Source of the DNA: Lachnospiraceae bacterium
Lineage (GTDB): Bacteria > Bacillota > Clostridia > Lachnospirales > Lachnospiraceae
Direction: 5' to 3'
Length of the DNA: 24,750 nucleotides
NCBI GenBank assembly: GCA_009774375.1
Contig: VSNO01000058.1
Span: 1 to 24,750, forward strand
The notes below the pieces were generated by a model. The model was given only the letters and a program-made list of their open reading frames with translations, did not search any database and had not been told where the DNA came from. The first letter of the stretch is position 1. Each line of letters starts with the position of its first letter. This document shows, piece by piece, positions 1 through 7,305 of the stretch. Position numbers and translations under genes: made by a program.

Positions 1-783
1 GAATTCAGATTCCACATGAATTTGATTTGTTTTTAACTGAGAAATCTTTTCTATATCCAATGTATTATCTTCTTCATTATACAACCTGTTTAAAGTGTAT
101 ATGTCCGTGCGCAAACTGTCATCGTATCCATTAGGATGTGTATCCTGAACACGATTTACTGTGATCACGACAGCACACCCGTATCTCTTATAGGAGGCTA
201 AATATTTTCTTTGAATCCGCCTGCTAATATTATCCGGATTGACCATCGCTTCGTAATAATTTGGATTTTTAATAGGCAGCTCTTCTTCCATTGTAAGCTG
301 TACAACATCTTCTTTTCGATATACTGTACAGTCCAATTCCCACGGATAATTATATCGATTTTCTGTACATCCTTCCCATTTCCACTCAAAAATATCAGGA
401 ACATCAGATACATCATTTAAGGGACAGGGCGTAATATTTTCTCCCAAACGCATGCTGAATCCAAATACTTCTTCATGTGTATCTAGATAATCACATGCTT
501 TTTTAAGGCTAAAATCTCTAACAAAAACAACGTCATCGCATCCGAACATGATATACTCATCTGCGTTCGCCAGGACATGTTTTAGATCCTCCTCAAATCG
601 TCTCTCCTTCATCCAGTGCACATTCGGATATTCTCCCTGAACCCTATCATAACAGATCCCATCCATCTCACAATATAAAACAGTGATCATTTCCTGCTTT
701 ACTTCAGAGTAAAAGAGCAGGCTTTCCAAATATGCATGAAGCTGCATAGGACGCCCTTTCGAAAACACTATAATCGATACCAT
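1..783 (-). CDS. GT-A-like glycosyltransferase, 3' end beyond the window
   Basis: An uninterrupted reading frame of 261 codons runs from an ATG at 781-783 to the window edge without a stop, so the C-terminus is missing. The start is preceded by a perfect AGGAGG five bases upstream, 13 bases after the preceding gene. The protein begins MVSIIVFSKGRP and continues with a region resembling the N-terminal strand and helix of GT-A nucleotide-sugar transferases. A hydrophobic-strand-then-acid motif, YIMFGCDDVVF (about residues 83-93), is a candidate metal-binding DxD-type site. Later it is rich in Asp, Asn, Tyr and Trp. I do not recognise a named family, so a GT-A sugar transferase acting on a lipid-linked glycan in the cytoplasm is an inference from the motif and the neighbours. 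There is no signal peptide or membrane segment. The DNA is A+T-rich compared with the middle of the locus. Confidence 0.75.
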   Translation of the reverse strand, partial: MVSIIVFSKGRPMQLHAYLESLLFYSEVKQEMITVLYCEMDGICYDRVQGEYPNVHWMKERRFEEDLKHVLANADEYIMFGCDDVVFVRDFSLKKACDYLDTHEEVFGFSMRLGENITPCPLNDVSDVPDIFEWKWEGCTENRYNYPWELDCTVYRKEDVVQLTMEEELPIKNPNYYEAMVNPDNISRRIQRKYLASYKRYGCAVVITVNRVQDTHPNGYDDSLRTDIYTLNRLYNEEDNTLDIEKISQLKTNQIHVESEF

Positions 784-796
784 TCTCTCCTCCTGT

Positions 797-1624
797 TTAA
801 TCTGGTTCATAGAATTTGATCAGTGCATCTGCATTGCGCGGATTTTTTTTGTAATACGCATCATAATCTTTTACAAAATGACCAATATCCCATGCCTGAT
901 ATCCTTCTTTAAATAAATCATACACCAGCAAATCTGCGGTAGGACCTAATATGATACATATCAATTCGTCCTTTGATACCTGTTTTGCCTCCTGCAGTAT
1001 TCTGTCGTATTCATTGAATGCACTGATATTGGGAGCCTCGATATACTGTATAGACTTACAAATATCAAAGGGATTGTATTTAATCTCTGACAGTATCCCT
1101 TTTCCACAGATCAGTACAACATCTCTGTCCTGAAACAGTCTTTTCATTCTGGCAAAATATTTTTCAAAATCATAATTCTCATAAGTCTGATAAACCTGGG
1201 ATAAAGCTGTATCCAAATATTTTTTATCTTTCCTGCAATGAGTGATCAGAAATTTCCTCTGCGCTTTCATGGCATACGTGAATTCTTCAATAAACGGATT
1301 CATTCCCTTTTCATAATTAAGATAGTAATAGGGAATCGCCGCCTCGACCCCTTTTTCTTTGATATTCAACAACTCAATAAGCCTTCTGGCCAGCTGGGCA
1401 TCTGCCTTCTGAAAAGGTACATCCATCCCGCGCATAATGGCTATTTCTGCATCTCCATATCGATAAAAACTTATTTTATTCTTTGTTATATAATCTAATG
1501 ATTCCTCAAAAGTACGTATCTGTAAAATTCCTGCATATTTATTATTCTTATAATTGTGTTTCTCGATCTCTCTTTCCAGTCTCCCTGGCAAATTTTTCAG
1601 TTTATGCAGCATACTCTTTTCCAT
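797..1624 (-). CDS. GT-D fold glycosyltransferase (DUF1792, SP_1767 type)
   Basis: A 275-residue cytoplasmic protein of the GT-D family, first described in streptococcal serine-rich-repeat glycoprotein glycosylation and also common in polysaccharide loci. Seen in the sequence: SFYRYGDAEIAIMRG at about residues 52-66, containing the family's DxE metal motif (Asp58, Glu60); a central strand DVVLICGKG (168-176); ILGPTADLL (225-233); and the C-terminal DIGHF (246-250) followed by a Tyr/Asp-rich tail. Length is normal for the family. The start is ATG with AGGAG five bases upstream; a second Met at residue 5 is possible. It follows the GNAT gene by 47 bases and precedes the next transferase by 13, so it should share their transcript. 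Donor and acceptor cannot be read from sequence. Eight consecutive A residues lie in the coding strand near the 3' end (codons for KKN). Confidence 0.88.
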   Translation of the reverse strand: MEKSMLHKLKNLPGRLEREIEKHNYKNNKYAGILQIRTFEESLDYITKNKISFYRYGDAEIAIMRGMDVPFQKADAQLARRLIELLNIKEKGVEAAIPYYYLNYEKGMNPFIEEFTYAMKAQRKFLITHCRKDKKYLDTALSQVYQTYENYDFEKYFARMKRLFQDRDVVLICGKGILSEIKYNPFDICKSIQYIEAPNISAFNEYDRILQEAKQVSKDELICIILGPTADLLVYDLFKEGYQAWDIGHFVKDYDAYYKKNPRNADALIKFYEPD

Positions 1625-1671
1625 AATCTCTCCTCACGCCTTTCTAATGAGTGTTTTCACAGAATTCAATC

Positions 1672-2172
1672 TCATTCCATTTCCTTCCAGTTCAATATCG
1701 CATAACACGCCTGACTGCGATACCTGCCGTCTATCCTTATGACATCCTTCATTTCGCCCTCCAGATCAAATCCGCAGTTCTCATAAAGCTTTCTGGCTGG
1801 TATATTGTCCGTCAAAACAGTCAGGTAAACCCTGTGAAGCCCAAGATCCTGAAAAGCATATTTTAGTATTTCCATCGTCGCGCGTTCTGCAAGCCCTGTA
1901 CCATGCGCTTTTTTCCGTGTTACAATAGCATATTCCGCATTATGGTCCATCTCCGAAATATGTTTCAGGCTGATCGTCCCCATATATTCATCTTTATCAT
2001 CTGTTATTGCAAAATGCTGATTTTCCTCATCGAAACTGTATTGGATAAAAAACTTTACTTTTTCCAGAGTCATCTCTGCAAACGGATATCGAAAACTGCA
2101 TGTGATCGTCTCATCATGCATCCACTCCAACATAAACGGCGCATCCCTCAGTTCTAGTCTGCGTAACATCAT
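1672..2172 (-). CDS. GNAT-family N-acyltransferase (RimJ/RimL-like), probably sugar-amine acetyltransferase
   Basis: A 166-residue GNAT protein that would transfer an acyl group, probably acetyl, from acyl-CoA to an amine. The acetyl-CoA loop is visible as RKKAHGTGLAERA (about residues 86-98), followed by the family's TDNIPARKLYENCGF (about 121-135). Family length is typical. Its start overlaps the stop of the ketoisomerase gene (ATGA/TGATG). Two adjacent ATGs follow an AAAGGAGG, four or seven bases away, so the true start may be the second (2169). Standing directly behind a sugar 3,4-ketoisomerase, and with a 3-aminotransferase in the same locus, the simplest inference is N-acetylation of the dTDP-3-amino-3,6-dideoxyhexose. 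In the best-known Fuc3NAc/Qui3NAc pathways that acyltransferase is a hexapeptide-repeat protein, so a GNAT here would be a replacement. The alternative is a ribosomal-protein-type or unrelated acetyltransferase carried in the operon. Confidence 0.85.
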   Translation of the reverse strand: MMLRRLELRDAPFMLEWMHDETITCSFRYPFAEMTLEKVKFFIQYSFDEENQHFAITDDKDEYMGTISLKHISEMDHNAEYAIVTRKKAHGTGLAERATMEILKYAFQDLGLHRVYLTVLTDNIPARKLYENCGFDLEGEMKDVIRIDGRYRSQACYAILNWKEME

Positions 2173-2588
2173 AATTCCTCCTTTATTTCTCTCATGACTT
2201 CCAAATAGGTATCATAATCCCTGATATATTCGCCCGGATCATAATGCTCATTAGAAAAACACAGCAACACGGAATCTCTGGAAAAATCATACATATCCTT
2301 CCATATGAGTCTGGGAAGATAGATCCCTATATGCGGCCTGTCAAGATGAAATACCTTCTGCCTCTCACCGTCATCCACCCTTACTTTGGAAGTCCCTGCC
2401 ACATTGATCAGCACGAACTCCGACCGATAATTGGCATGTCTGCCGCGAATCACATCCTTGTCTGAACCATAGATATAAAATGCTCTTTTAATATCGAACG
2501 GAATATCCTGATTCCCCTCTACGATCACAAGATGCCCCCGCTCGTCACCTTTTTGTGGAAACTCAATTGTTCTGCATTGCTCTATCAT
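2169..2588 (-). CDS. dTDP-4-keto-6-deoxyhexose 3,4-ketoisomerase (FdtA/QdtA, WxcM-like cupin)
   Basis: A 139-residue single-domain cupin of the FdtA/QdtA type, which converts dTDP-4-keto-6-deoxyglucose to the 3-keto isomer, the substrate of the matching PLP aminotransferase. Seen: an N-terminal segment with KGDERGHLVIVEG (13-25), then IRGRHANYRSEFVLINVAG (47-65), the short-barrel strand VRVDDG (69-74), and PHIGIYLPRLIW (85-96). Family members usually carry HxH at the position of His51-Ala-Asn53; here the second histidine is Asn. The start is ATG with AGAGG eight bases upstream. It is the first gene after the longest intergenic gap of the window and overlaps the next gene by four bases. Whether the product series is Fuc3N (galacto) or Qui3N (gluco) cannot be decided from sequence. 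Enzyme family is confident; exact activity is less so because of the Asn. Confidence 0.85.
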   Translation of the reverse strand: MIEQCRTIEFPQKGDERGHLVIVEGNQDIPFDIKRAFYIYGSDKDVIRGRHANYRSEFVLINVAGTSKVRVDDGERQKVFHLDRPHIGIYLPRLIWKDMYDFSRDSVLLCFSNEHYDPGEYIRDYDTYLEVMREIKEEL

Positions 2589-2666
2589 AACTTATTCCTC
2601 TCTCTTCACATATCTTTCTCTCCTGCCGCAAACAGGCTTCCTGCACAAGCATCTGTCTTATTTGAT

Positions 2667-2695
2667 AGTATATCATATTCTCCGATCCTAGTCGA
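2667..2695 (-). promoter_or_regulatory. Candidate sigma-A promoter in the 121-base gap before the ketoisomerase gene
   Basis: On the minus strand a TCGACT box (2690-2695, four of six to TTGACA) is followed after exactly 17 bases by TATACT (2667-2672, five of six to TATAAT). A TGA just before the TATACT gives an extended -10 element. Transcription would start near 2660, about 70 bases before the ATG at 2588. This is the only gap above 50 bases in the window. It suggests that the ketoisomerase-GNAT-GT-D group can be transcribed independently of the long upstream operon. The match was found by eye and is untested. Confidence 0.5.
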
Positions 2696-2709
2696 TAAAA
2701 GAAACCTAT

Positions 2710-4242
2710 TTATTCCAATCTTACCACCACTACGCCATCGATCACCTGGATCGCCCCTGCGTCCGGGTACAACGGCATCGCATCAATTTTGTTCTCATCA
2801 ACCCTATCCGCGGAGACATACTCCGGATCAAAACCGCAATAATACCGCAAAAGGTATTCCCTGCTATATGCCTCCACCAAGGTAACCTCTCTTCCGCTGA
2901 GAAACACTGCATCCATCACATTATTCTCGTACAATGTCTTGTCCTTAATATTATGCCCGACAAATGCAACCGGCAGCTCATCGGAGTATCCCTCCACACT
3001 CTTGATCTGTGTTATCAGCGTTGTACAGTAGCTCTCAGCCTGCTTATAAGAAAGCTCTATACTCAGATACTGGGCATTTGCAAAATGACAATAGCTTACG
3101 ATACCTATCATAAGTCCTGCCGCTGTCACATATTCTGCACAGAGATAAACCTTATTCTGTTTCCATTGAGCAGAATGTTCCAGCATACAGAGAGGAAGCA
3201 GCATAAGAAATACATAGGAAAAGTACATCAGTGAATAAATACCCTCTGAACACATGATATATATACTGTTGATCGCGATCTCAAACGCTGATATCAGAAC
3301 AAAAACAGCAGCACATCGAAGATACTCTTTCCTCCTATATGCCCTGATGATGATCCTGGCCACACAGTAGACACTACAGAGAAAAAGTATCAGATACATC
3401 AATCTGACTGCATAGTTGTAACTGATCTCCAGATCATTACCACAGAACACACCTGTTATATTCCTGAAGATCGTTTTCACAATCTCAGATATGCGTGACA
3501 CATCAAACTGCCCCATGGTGTCAATCCCTTTGGTCTGGGTCAGTTCCTCCCCAGTGACCAGCAGCGACAGCTTTGTAAGAATAAAATACAGGCCGACTCC
3601 CAATACAATATTGATAAAATAATATACTGCACTCCTTATAACGGGCATAACCTCTTCATCATCAAATAATCTCATGAGCAGGAGCACAACATAAAGTGTC
3701 GCCGCAAACGGAAGATAGGCCTGATAGATTCCCATAGAACATGCCATTAATATGATCGAACAGATTCCTCCCCATTTGTAGTTTACACACAAATATACCC
3801 CCAGAACGATCATAAACACTGCAACTGCAAAATACGGAACAATATACATAAAAAAAAGCGAACTGACCCAGCTCGGAAACACGATCATTGCCGAGCCGAG
3901 CAGAACATTGCCTATATTGCTCTTTATCTTCAGCAGATCTGCCATGAGACCTGCTGACAATGCCACAAACAGGAGCGTAGTCAATCCGTTCACCCACGGC
4001 AGACTGAACACAAAATCCAAATGCCATGCTGCCGCTCCCAGAAACCACAAAAACCACCTGCCCGATTTGAAGGTGGTTCCAAAGCCATCTAAAGTTCTCA
4101 AATCATCATAGTTGGGGAGTTTATTCGTAAACATATAAAAATGCGCGATCAGCCCCATCACGATCGCTGCCGTAAAAGCAATCTTAACTTCCTTAGGAAT
4201 CTTCCTGTTCAGCAAACTGACCATTTGATCTACATGATTCAT
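2710..4242 (-). CDS. GtrII-like polytopic membrane glucosyltransferase
   Basis: About 510 residues with some eleven hydrophobic segments and a hydrophilic C-terminal domain of about 130 residues. The N-terminal periplasmic-loop signature is typical of the GtrII (Glucos_trans_II) group: an acid pair in PNYDDLRTLDGFG, then FKSGRWFLWFLG, about residues 43-70. Such enzymes add a hexose from an undecaprenyl-phosphate-linked donor to a polysaccharide unit on the outer face of the membrane. The start chosen is ATG 4240-4242, preceded by GGAAGGG six bases away. A GTG 17 codons upstream would overlap the aminotransferase gene and lacks a good ribosome site. The gene lies between the 3-aminotransferase and the 3,4-ketoisomerase genes, splitting that pathway. 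No GtrA flippase or GtrB donor synthase is visible in this window. The sugar transferred is unknown. Confidence 0.78.
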   Translation of the reverse strand: MNHVDQMVSLLNRKIPKEVKIAFTAAIVMGLIAHFYMFTNKLPNYDDLRTLDGFGTTFKSGRWFLWFLGAAAWHLDFVFSLPWVNGLTTLLFVALSAGLMADLLKIKSNIGNVLLGSAMIVFPSWVSSLFFMYIVPYFAVAVFMIVLGVYLCVNYKWGGICSIILMACSMGIYQAYLPFAATLYVVLLLMRLFDDEEVMPVIRSAVYYFINIVLGVGLYFILTKLSLLVTGEELTQTKGIDTMGQFDVSRISEIVKTIFRNITGVFCGNDLEISYNYAVRLMYLILFLCSVYCVARIIIRAYRRKEYLRCAAVFVLISAFEIAINSIYIMCSEGIYSLMYFSYVFLMLLPLCMLEHSAQWKQNKVYLCAEYVTAAGLMIGIVSYCHFANAQYLSIELSYKQAESYCTTLITQIKSVEGYSDELPVAFVGHNIKDKTLYENNVMDAVFLSGREVTLVEAYSREYLLRYYCGFDPEYVSADRVDENKIDAMPLYPDAGAIQVIDGVVVVRLE

Positions 4243-4280
4243 ACAATGCCCTTCCTTCTGTGAGAAATACTCTTGTCCAT

Positions 4281-5378
4281 TTATGGCTTCCACGCATTGA
4301 TCTGCTCAATCACATAATCCTGCTCTGCAAATGTCATACCTGTATATAACGGCAGACTTAATACAGACTCCGCATACGCCTCTGTAACCGGATACGCCCC
4401 CCTTTGATATCCTAAGAAGGCATAGCACTTTGCCAGATGCGGTGGTATTGGATAATGAATCTGTGTCTGTACGCCATTCTGTTCCAATGCTCTCTGCAGA
4501 TCTTCTCTTTCAGCACACCTTACTACATACTGATGATAGATACTCTCTGCCTTCTCTCTCAGACCTGGCAGTTTGATCTCAGGATTGATGATCCCATCAC
4601 TGTACCTTTTCGCCAGTACCTTTCTCTCGTCATTGAGCTCCTGCAGATGAGTCAGTTTCACACGCAGGAGTGCTGCCTGCATCTCATCCAGCCTCGAATT
4701 CACACCCTCAATCTCGTTATGGTACTTCACCTTGCTTCCATAATTGCGCATCATACGGATCTTTTCAGCAAACGCCGCATCATCAGTCACGATCGCTCCC
4801 GCATCTCCGAACGCACCGAGGTTTTTGGTGGGATAGAAGCTAAAACAGCCCGATATGCCAAAAGTTCCCGTCATCCTTCCTCCAAAACATGCCCCATGGG
4901 ACTGCGCACAATCCTCTATGATCTCAAGATGATATCTTTGGGCGATCTCCATGATCGGAGTCATGTTCGACGCCTGACCATACAGATGTGTTACCATGAT
5001 CGCTTTCGTCCTGTCAGTTATCGCCTGCTCTATCTTGTCCGCATCAATATTAAAGTATTCATCTGGCTCGACAAAGACTGGGATCGCATCGTTTTCAGTA
5101 ATCCCAAGCACAGTAGCGATATATGTATTTGCCTGCACGATCACTTCATCGCCTTTCCCGATCCCGAGTGCCCGCACCGACATGATCAGCGCATCCAGTC
5201 CTGAGTTCAGACCCACACAATATTTCCTGCCTGTAAACTCAGCAAATTCCTGCTCAAACTGTCTGACCTCGTTTCCAAGCACATACCAGCCAGAACGCAG
5301 TACGCGCAGTGCTGCCTCCTCATACTCTGTCTGGTACATCTGAAACTGTCTGTCAAGCACATTACATTTTATCTGCAT
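4281..5378 (-). CDS. PLP-dependent sugar 3-aminotransferase (DegT/DnrJ/EryC1/StrS family, FdtB/QdtB-like)
   Basis: A 365-residue aspartate-aminotransferase-fold enzyme of the sugar aminotransferase family. It would transfer an amino group from glutamate to a dTDP-3-keto-6-deoxyhexose in the cytoplasm. Seen: NSGLDAL (58-64) for phosphate contacts; EDCAQSHGA (155-163), whose Asp156 pairs with the pyridine nitrogen; SFYPTKNLGAFGDAG (180-194), with Lys185 as the PLP-binding lysine; and NSRLDEMQAALL further on. The wording of these motifs fits the 3-amino (FdtB/QdtB/DesV-like) branch, in agreement with the 3,4-ketoisomerase 1.7 kb downstream. Start: ATG 5376-5378 with AGGAGG eight bases upstream. 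A TTG seven codons earlier would put that ribosome site inside the gene. It overlaps the end of the preceding GT4 gene by 17 bases. Confidence 0.9.
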   Translation of the reverse strand: MQIKCNVLDRQFQMYQTEYEEAALRVLRSGWYVLGNEVRQFEQEFAEFTGRKYCVGLNSGLDALIMSVRALGIGKGDEVIVQANTYIATVLGITENDAIPVFVEPDEYFNIDADKIEQAITDRTKAIMVTHLYGQASNMTPIMEIAQRYHLEIIEDCAQSHGACFGGRMTGTFGISGCFSFYPTKNLGAFGDAGAIVTDDAAFAEKIRMMRNYGSKVKYHNEIEGVNSRLDEMQAALLRVKLTHLQELNDERKVLAKRYSDGIINPEIKLPGLREKAESIYHQYVVRCAEREDLQRALEQNGVQTQIHYPIPPHLAKCYAFLGYQRGAYPVTEAYAESVLSLPLYTGMTFAEQDYVIEQINAWKP

Positions 5379-6525
5379 ATTGACTTCCTCCTCTTTCAAT
5401 TCCTTTTTCCAAACTTCCTATAATATCTAAAATATCTGCTGCAGATCTCTCCCACATAAAGTTATCCATAACACGCTTCCTGCCTGCTTCACCTATTTGA
5501 AGACTACTGTGCAACGCTATTTTCTCTATGATATTATGGATCATATCCTCTGCTCCATCACAAATATAACCCGAAACATTATTTTCTATAATGAGAGACG
5601 GACCTGGAGCCTTCAAGGCAAGCACTATACTTTCATAATACATAGCCTCAAGAATCGCCATACCAAATATCTCATGTGTATTCAGATTAACAGTACACTC
5701 CGAAAGCCTGTATAATTCCCACATCTCATCGTTCGGGATCTTATCATAGATCATGACAGATCGCGTGAGATCATACTCCATTATCTTCGCCCTGACATTC
5801 CCTGCAAGTTCCCCCTGTCCTACCATGATAAGCCGGAAACGATCATCCCTCTGATAGACCTGATAGAAAATATCAATCATTATCACAGGCTGTTTTTCAG
5901 CTGTCATCCGGCCCACAAACAATATCACTTTGTCCGTCTTTGACAGACCGCGCTTTTCTTTGAGGCTGCCTTTGTCATATTTAAGATAATCCTCCTTTAA
6001 CATGGTCGCATCAAGTCCGACAGGAACCATATATATCTTTTTGGCTCCATGTCCTCTAAGTTCCTCAGCAAGAGCTGGCGTCTTGACGATCGTAGGAATT
6101 TTCCTATAATATTTTATATTATTACACAAGATATCCACAATCCTGCGCTTCCACGCTGACGCATTATTGCTGTGTATCACGCCAATATAGGGAAGACACA
6201 AAATCTGATTTTTCCTGCACCATCTGATAAACCTGCCAAGAAAGAGATAATTGTCAGAAGCTGTGAGGTAACATGCCATTTCCCGGTCCAGTCTGCCTGT
6301 ATCTACAAATGCATGCTTACCTACATGGCAGCACTTTAGATAAACTACCTTAACCGCACCCTTTTGAACGATTTCTTCATCCTTGCCCAAATCAGGTATC
6401 AAATGATAAACTGACACATCATGCCCCATCGCGGCAAATGCCTTCGCGATCCCCTCTGCCTGCGAATTGTAATATCTACTCAGATCTTTCTGTTCGGTAT
6501 TGAGTGATATGACTGCCAGTTTCAT
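5362..6525 (-). CDS. Glycosyltransferase family 4 (GT-B)
   Basis: A 387-residue retaining GT-B transferase. The N-terminal Rossmann domain starts MKLAVISLNTEQ and contains the HDVSVYHL strand. The C-terminal nucleotide-sugar domain begins near VILFVGRMTAEKQP and holds the EX7E motif EIFGMAILE (Glu285 and Glu293). Length is normal. Start: ATG 6523-6525, two bases after the stop of the upstream GT2 gene, with GGAAGGAG eleven bases upstream; an ATG 12 codons earlier would overlap that gene and fits the family less well. It should add one hexose to the growing lipid-linked oligosaccharide at the cytoplasmic membrane surface. Donor sugar cannot be told. The last codons contain the ribosome site of the aminotransferase gene. 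Confidence 0.88.
   Translation of the reverse strand: MKLAVISLNTEQKDLSRYYNSQAEGIAKAFAAMGHDVSVYHLIPDLGKDEEIVQKGAVKVVYLKCCHVGKHAFVDTGRLDREMACYLTASDNYLFLGRFIRWCRKNQILCLPYIGVIHSNNASAWKRRIVDILCNNIKYYRKIPTIVKTPALAEELRGHGAKKIYMVPVGLDATMLKEDYLKYDKGSLKEKRGLSKTDKVILFVGRMTAEKQPVIMIDIFYQVYQRDDRFRLIMVGQGELAGNVRAKIMEYDLTRSVMIYDKIPNDEMWELYRLSECTVNLNTHEIFGMAILEAMYYESIVLALKAPGPSLIIENNVSGYICDGAEDMIHNIIEKIALHSSLQIGEAGRKRVMDNFMWERSAADILDIIGSLEKGIERGGSQYADKM
5387..5392 (-). promoter_or_regulatory. Ribosome binding site fixing the aminotransferase start
   Basis: A perfect AGGAGG on the minus strand lies eight bases before ATG 5376-5378 and inside the 3' end of the upstream GT4 gene. It supports this ATG over the in-frame TTG at 5399 and implies translational coupling of the two genes. 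Confidence 0.7.
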
Positions 6526-6527
6526 CC

Positions 6528-7274
6528 TTATACGGTCTCCTTCCTTCCGGACCCCAGCCATTCGTACAAATGACTTTTGATCACGATAAACCAGTATTTC
6601 TTTTTTGACAAATACCCCTGCCGGAACCGCACCTGCGCATTCTCGCGCACACCGGTCTGACTGCTTGACATCCCGCCGAGATGAAAATTAGATAACACCT
6701 GATATACAGGTGTAAACACCACTTCCCCGCTCTTAAAGCAGCGCAGCATCAGATCATAATCCGCCGCGGAACGATATCGTGTGTCAAATACACCGAATTT
6801 CTCATAAGTATCCTTTGTCACGAAGCAAGTCGGATGCGTAATCATCTGCCAGGGCAGAAACTCATGATGATAGATAACAACTGCTTTTTCCCTGCTATCA
6901 AAGTATGTCCTCTGCATACCATAGACAACTTCGTACGGATTCCAGCAAAAATGATCTACCACTTGTTGCACGGTATCCTTCTCATAATTGTCATCGCTGT
7001 TTACGATACCGATCAGCCGTCCCTTCGCAAGCCTTATTCCCTTGTTCATGGCATCATAGATTCCCTGATCCTTCTCGGAAATGACCGTCAGCCTGCCGGG
7101 CAGTCTGCTCCGATGCCGCTCTATCAACTCCAATGTGTTGTCTGTTGAGCCTCCGTCTATGATAATATACTCAATATTTTTGTATGTCTGATCCTCGATA
7201 CACTCCAATGTCTTTTCAATCGTCTTCCCGCTGTTAAAGCAGGGGGTGAGGACTGTCACTAGCAATTCTGGCAT
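6528..7274 (-). CDS. Glycosyltransferase family 2 (WcaE-like GT-A)
   Basis: A 248-residue compact GT2 enzyme. Seen: VTVLTPCFNS at the N-terminus, IIIDGGSTDNT (37-47), the subgroup signature EKDQGIYDAMNKGI (67-80), and NSDDNY (92-97) as the DxD-like metal site. Further on, THPTCFVTK and the DYDLMLRC segment carry the likely catalytic acidic residue. This short form without membrane segments resembles colanic-acid-type WcaE transferases. Start: ATG 7272-7274, preceded by GAGGAG about ten bases away. The reading frame stays open for 72 further codons upstream, into the 3' end of the neighbouring gene, but that extension has no GT2 character. Acceptor and donor are unknown. Confidence 0.88.
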   Translation of the reverse strand: MPELLVTVLTPCFNSGKTIEKTLECIEDQTYKNIEYIIIDGGSTDNTLELIERHRSRLPGRLTVISEKDQGIYDAMNKGIRLAKGRLIGIVNSDDNYEKDTVQQVVDHFCWNPYEVVYGMQRTYFDSREKAVVIYHHEFLPWQMITHPTCFVTKDTYEKFGVFDTRYRSAADYDLMLRCFKSGEVVFTPVYQVLSNFHLGGMSSSQTGVRENAQVRFRQGYLSKKKYWFIVIKSHLYEWLGSGRKETV

Positions 7275-7305
7275 ATTCCTATCTCCTCTATTATAAGTGC
7301 CCTGC

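Noticed and set aside
1..6. Window begins with GAATTC
   Set aside because: An EcoRI site exactly at the edge might hint at a clone end, but a single hexamer proves nothing; another GAATTC occurs inside the window near 1661.
2611..2645. Short inverted repeats in the 121-base gap as a terminator
   Set aside because: The CAGG/CCTG stem is only four base pairs and no T-run follows on the minus strand, so a terminator is not supported.
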